Part shown: positions 60,667-64,000 of the stretch, piece after piece
Numbering within the stretch: position 1 is the stretch's first letter
Layout of the letters: every line of letters starts with the position of its first letter
From: Acidobacteriota bacterium
GTDB lineage: Bacteria > Acidobacteriota > Terriglobia > Terriglobales > Acidobacteriaceae
Assembly: GCA_019351975.1 (NCBI GenBank)
Contig: JABBOG010000003.1
Coordinates: 62,001 to 126,000, forward strand
Length of the DNA: 64,000 nt
Reading direction: 5' to 3'
Notes under the pieces: model-generated
Told to the model about the DNA's origin: nothing
Seen by the model: the letters and a program-made list of their open reading frames with translations, nothing else
Database searches by the model: none
Made by a program: the position numbers and the translations under genes

Positions 60667-63588
60667 CTAAGCTACGGCCTCCACTACGGGAATTGTCTTT
60701 TGTGGATCCGGGCGCTTGCGATCTTCGATCACGTCATGTGGCTTCGGAGGTCCAATTTTCTTTTCATAACTGCATTCTGGTGCCGCGGATTCTTCTTCTT
60801 TGGGTCCCTTACGAGCCCTCCGCTTGGGCATCGCCTCCCGATTGTTGGGGCATATCAGGAACGTCCCTTCTGTAGTAGCAATCTCAATGAGATACGCAGA
60901 ATCACACTTCGGACATGTTTGGTTTACAAGCTTCTGATTGCTTGTGTAATCGCACTTCGGATATCGCGTGCAGCCATAAAAAGTATCTCCACGCTTATTC
61001 TTTCGTGCTGCTATCTCCCCCCCGCACTTCGGGCAAGGCACATCTAAAAGCTCCTGTTTCACATACTTGCACTTAGGATATCCCGAACACGCCACGAACT
61101 CGCCATACTGCCCATCGCGCTGAAGTAATGGCTTCCCACATTTAGGACAAAGTTCTTCGAGAACCACGGGAGGCTTGGATTGCACCTTCTGCGTCAACTT
61201 CCGAATCGTCTTGCACGGAGGATCGTCGCTGTAACCGGGACACGCCATGAATGGTCCCCATGGCCCATTTCGAAGGATCATCGTTCGCCCACAATTGTCG
61301 CAAAACTCTTCTTCCTGCTCCGCGTCCTGCGCACCCGGCGAGCTCAAATCTGGTTTCGCAGCGAAATTTTCCTTCGTAAAATCGCAACTCTCTGGCTCAA
61401 CCACAAGCTTATTGCCTTTGCCAGATGCACGCTGTAGTGCATCAAGCAATTCACTCTTATTTTCGGCTTTCTTACTCGACTCTGTCACATCATCATTCAT
61501 TGCCTTTACATACATGGGAAAGCTGAACGTCTCGAGCACTTTATTCACAGCCGACTTTGGGTCCTTCTTCAGTGCGCCCTGCGCAACCGTAATCGGCTTG
61601 ACCTTCGTAAAGTTAGAACATGAGTAAAAGCTGCCAAACTTACCCCACTTCAAAATTAGCTTTGCACCGCATTTCTCGCAGATTTCGTCGGTCTCCAACT
61701 CCATCGCTTTGACGTCCTCCATGTCCGTTTCGGCGACTTTCAACTCTTTCTCGAAGTGCGTATAAAAGCCATTCAGCAAATCTGTCCACTTCTCCGTTCC
61801 CTCTTCCACAGCATCCAACTCACCTTCAAGCTGCGCGGTATAACCGGTCTCAAAGATATACGGGAAGTTCTTCACCAATAACTCCGTCACCACCATACCA
61901 ATTTCTGTAGGCACCAACTTCTGCGCAATCTTCTTTACGTAATCTCTCTCTTGAATCGTATTGATAATAGACGCGTACGTCGAAGGGCGACCAATTCCCT
62001 TTTCCTCGAGCGTCTTCACCAAACTGGCTTCATTGAAGCGCGGCGGTGCCTGCGTGAACTTCTGTTGAGGATCCAGCTTTCGGCATTCCAGCTCTCGTCC
62101 GTCCTTCAGTTCAGGAAGACGGCGCTCTGATGAACTTTCTTCTGAAGTGGAGTCCTTCGAACTCTCGGCATCATCATCATCCGCGCCCTGAGGGATTCGC
62201 TTGTTCTCTTGCGATTCGGCGGCCACTCGTTCAGCTTTACTCTTTTTTGCCTGCTCATCAAACCGCAGCCAACCATCAAACTTAAGGATGCTCCCCGTAG
62301 TCCTGAAGTCGTAGGAGGTGTCCGCCTTCGCTTCAATTTCCACCGTCGTCTGATCGAACACCGCTGCAGTCATCTGGCTCGTGACAGCGCGCTCCCAGAT
62401 CAACTTGTAAAGCCGATACTGCTCATCAGAAAGGTACTTGCGCACCTCATCCGGCACGAAACTCACACTCGTCGGACGAATCGCCTCATGCGCCTCCTGG
62501 GCGTCTTTCTTACTCTTATAGACATTACCCTTTTGCGGAAGATACTGAGCACCGAACTTCGTGTTCACCCATTCACGAATCTCCGCCACCGCATCTGCGC
62601 TCATGTTCGTCGAATCCGTCCGCATGTAGGTGATCAAGCCGACAGTGCCTTCGCTACCTAGCTCGATACCTTCATACAAGCGTTGTGCAACTCCCATCGT
62701 GCGACGCACGTTGAATCCGAGGCGCCCAGCCGCCTGTTGCTGCAACTGGCTTGTAGTAAACGGTGCGCGCGGATTTTGCCTCCGTTCGCGTTTCTCTACA
62801 GACTTCACGCGCCAGACTGCGCGCTCCAACTGCTCCATCACCTCAGCAACAGCACCCTCGTCGGGCAGCGCGTTGGAAAGGAACTGCTCCCTGCCGTCGG
62901 CATCCAGCCCGTTCGGAACCCGGATTGGCATACCCTGAACACCAACCATGCGCGCGGTAAATTCCTGGCTACCCTTTCCTGGCGACAGAACAGCATCAAT
63001 ATTCCAATACTCCACTGCTTGGAACGCGTTAATCTCGCGCTCACGTTCTACGATCAATCGCAACGCGACTGTCTGGACGCGTCCGGCACTCAAACCGCGT
63101 TTCACCTTATCCCAAAGCAGCGGCGAAATCTGATACCCGACAAGACGATCCAGCACGCGACGCGTCTGCTGCGCGTCGACCAAATTCTCATCCACATCCC
63201 GCGTATGCTCAAACGCAGCCTTCACTGCTTTTTTTGTAATTTCATTAAAAGTTACCCGACGCATCTTGCTTTTGTCGCGAATCGACGGCAGCAATTGCAT
63301 CTTCAGATGCGCAGCAATCGCCTCCCCTTCGCGGTCAGGATCGGCTGCCAGAAATACAGAGTCGCTCTTTGCCGCGAGCTTCTTAAGGCGGTCTACCACC
63401 TTCTCCTTACCCGGAGACACGATAAGAGTCGGAGCAAACGTGCGATGCTTCAGTTCCACACCAATGTCGTTCTTCGGCAGATCCATGATGTGTCCAATGG
63501 ACGCTTCTACCACGTAGTCGCTGCCGAGATATTTTCCAATCGTCTTCGCCTTTGCCGGCGACTCGACGATCACTAAATTTTTTGCCAT
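60667..63588 (-). CDS. topA: DNA topoisomerase I
   Basis: Relaxes negatively supercoiled DNA. 973 residues: Toprim domain (MAKNLVIVESPAKAKTIGKYLG, FLAADPDREGEAIAAHL), catalytic Tyr near 321 in GLITYMRTDST, then a C-terminal series of four-cysteine zinc ribbons (CEKCGAKLILKWGKFGSFYSC, CDNCGRTMILRNGPWG, CPKCGKPLLQRDGQYGE, CPKCGGEIAARKNKRGD, CPKCDSAYLIEI). An acidic, serine-rich insertion (about 465-490) is specific to this protein group. ATG 63588 starts directly before the Toprim motif; three more upstream codons are possible. The neighbouring dprA is the classical topA partner. Confidence 0.96.
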   Translation of the reverse strand: MAKNLVIVESPAKAKTIGKYLGSDYVVEASIGHIMDLPKNDIGVELKHRTFAPTLIVSPGKEKVVDRLKKLAAKSDSVFLAADPDREGEAIAAHLKMQLLPSIRDKSKMRRVTFNEITKKAVKAAFEHTRDVDENLVDAQQTRRVLDRLVGYQISPLLWDKVKRGLSAGRVQTVALRLIVEREREINAFQAVEYWNIDAVLSPGKGSQEFTARMVGVQGMPIRVPNGLDADGREQFLSNALPDEGAVAEVMEQLERAVWRVKSVEKRERRQNPRAPFTTSQLQQQAAGRLGFNVRRTMGVAQRLYEGIELGSEGTVGLITYMRTDSTNMSADAVAEIREWVNTKFGAQYLPQKGNVYKSKKDAQEAHEAIRPTSVSFVPDEVRKYLSDEQYRLYKLIWERAVTSQMTAAVFDQTTVEIEAKADTSYDFRTTGSILKFDGWLRFDEQAKKSKAERVAAESQENKRIPQGADDDDAESSKDSTSEESSSERRLPELKDGRELECRKLDPQQKFTQAPPRFNEASLVKTLEEKGIGRPSTYASIINTIQERDYVKKIAQKLVPTEIGMVVTELLVKNFPYIFETGYTAQLEGELDAVEEGTEKWTDLLNGFYTHFEKELKVAETDMEDVKAMELETDEICEKCGAKLILKWGKFGSFYSCSNFTKVKPITVAQGALKKDPKSAVNKVLETFSFPMYVKAMNDDVTESSKKAENKSELLDALQRASGKGNKLVVEPESCDFTKENFAAKPDLSSPGAQDAEQEEEFCDNCGRTMILRNGPWGPFMACPGYSDDPPCKTIRKLTQKVQSKPPVVLEELCPKCGKPLLQRDGQYGEFVACSGYPKCKYVKQELLDVPCPKCGGEIAARKNKRGDTFYGCTRYPKCDYTSNQKLVNQTCPKCDSAYLIEIATTEGTFLICPNNREAMPKRRARKGPKEEESAAPECSYEKKIGPPKPHDVIEDRKRPDPQKTIPVVEAVA

Positions 63589-63775
63589 GCTGCACACCCA
63601 TTCAGAGACGTCAGATCACAATGCGTCCCGCTTACAACTCCTATGCAACCTATCATGCTTTGCTGAGCTTGAGTCAAGCTTAGTGCATCCTAGCGCTTTA
63701 GAATCAATACTACCGTCGTGTTCGACGGAGTAATTTCACGTTTAGCGCCACCCAACCCGTAATCACTGGAGAATT

Positions 63776-64000
63776 TCAGAAACATCGCACATAATTCTTA
63801 CCCGGCAACTGCTTTACGCGGCCTGCAAGTTCGAGTTCAAATAGAGCCGTAAAAATCTCCCCGGACACGATCTTCGGCTCCAAACGGTCGATCAATTCAT
63901 CCAGCTGTAGCGCCTCATCTTGACGCAACTCCTCCATCACAAGCCGTTCATGATCGCTCATGGGCACTCCCGCTTGTTCACCAAATAAAGATGCGCTGCC
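63776..64000 (-). CDS. dprA: DNA-processing protein DprA, C-terminal part (cut by window edge)
   Basis: The frame is open from 64000 to the stop at 63776, so the gene begins outside the window. Visible residues are the C-terminal winged-helix domain of DprA (LVMEELRQDEALQLDELIDRLEPK, IFTALFELELAGRVKQLPGKNYV), preceded by GSASLFGEQAG, the end of the Rossmann-like part. DprA loads RecA on incoming single-stranded DNA in natural transformation. A start at the internal Met (63967) would give a false 63-residue protein. Order dprA-topA is common in bacteria. Confidence 0.9.
   Translation of the reverse strand, partial: GSASLFGEQAGVPMSDHERLVMEELRQDEALQLDELIDRLEPKIVSGEIFTALFELELAGRVKQLPGKNYVRCF

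Overview
The window looks like chromosomal DNA of an acidobacterium of the Terriglobia type (Granulicella, Edaphobacter and Terriglobus relatives). The pointers are two VWFA-related genes of the acidobacterial kind, an Oar-like carboxypeptidase-regulatory/TonB-receptor-like protein, a secretin fused to a cohesin-like domain, a futalosine-pathway menaquinone gene (mqnE), a Gram-negative envelope gene set (gmhA, beta-barrel proteins, lipoprotein signals) and GC-rich coding DNA that favours C in third positions. The assignment is inferred from gene content only. No 16S rRNA, phage, insertion sequence or CRISPR array was seen.

Layout. 1-6 kb: gcvPB, a DUF2911 lipoprotein, a glycosyltransferase/MFS pair and queF. 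6.5-11 kb: a minus-strand operon of secretin-cohesin, two pseudopilins and an M48 protease. 11.4-18 kb: smpB, then an electron-transfer operon of an outer-membrane cytochrome-porin, a Rieske protein and a cytochrome b fused to four cytochrome c modules. It is divergent from a CRP/FNR regulator, and a perfect TGTGA-N6-TCACA palindrome lies between them. 18-26 kb: prolyl oligopeptidase, a frameshifted GNAT gene, a small transporter, mqnE, a BNR-repeat protein and an OmpA-like barrel protein. 26-32 kb: an isolated nuoB and the nitrogen operon amt-glnB-glnD. 32-38 kb: a glycan locus (NeuB-like synthase, GmhA, glycosyltransferase, GtrA, ThDP enzyme) and a defective tRNA-Glu-like sequence. 38-40.5 kb: a two-component system.

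40.7-47.8 kb: seven translationally coupled genes: polyprenyl synthetase, FtsX-type permease, ABC ATPase, a heme-copper-oxidase-like protein that seems to lack its active-site ligands, a small membrane protein, a polytopic membrane domain fused to CcoO-like and second cytochrome c modules, and YceI. 48-55 kb: the Oar-like receptor, a sugar porter, and dapA and dapD with a DUF4160/DUF2442 pair between them. 55-58 kb: an AT-richer, repeat-bearing island with a self-contained unit for a 36-residue peptide whose promoter spacer holds a C10 tract, one intact VWFA gene and one broken by a single amber codon. 58-64 kb: RNase J, DUF427, topA and the 3' end of dprA.

Two systems deserve most attention. 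One is the cytochrome-porin/Rieske/cytochrome b-tetra-c operon, a plausible route for electrons between the cell exterior and the menaquinone pool. The other is the coupled oxidase-like/isoprenoid operon. The peptide unit with its possible slipping promoter is a third. All coordinates, starts and motifs were read by eye; no database search was run.
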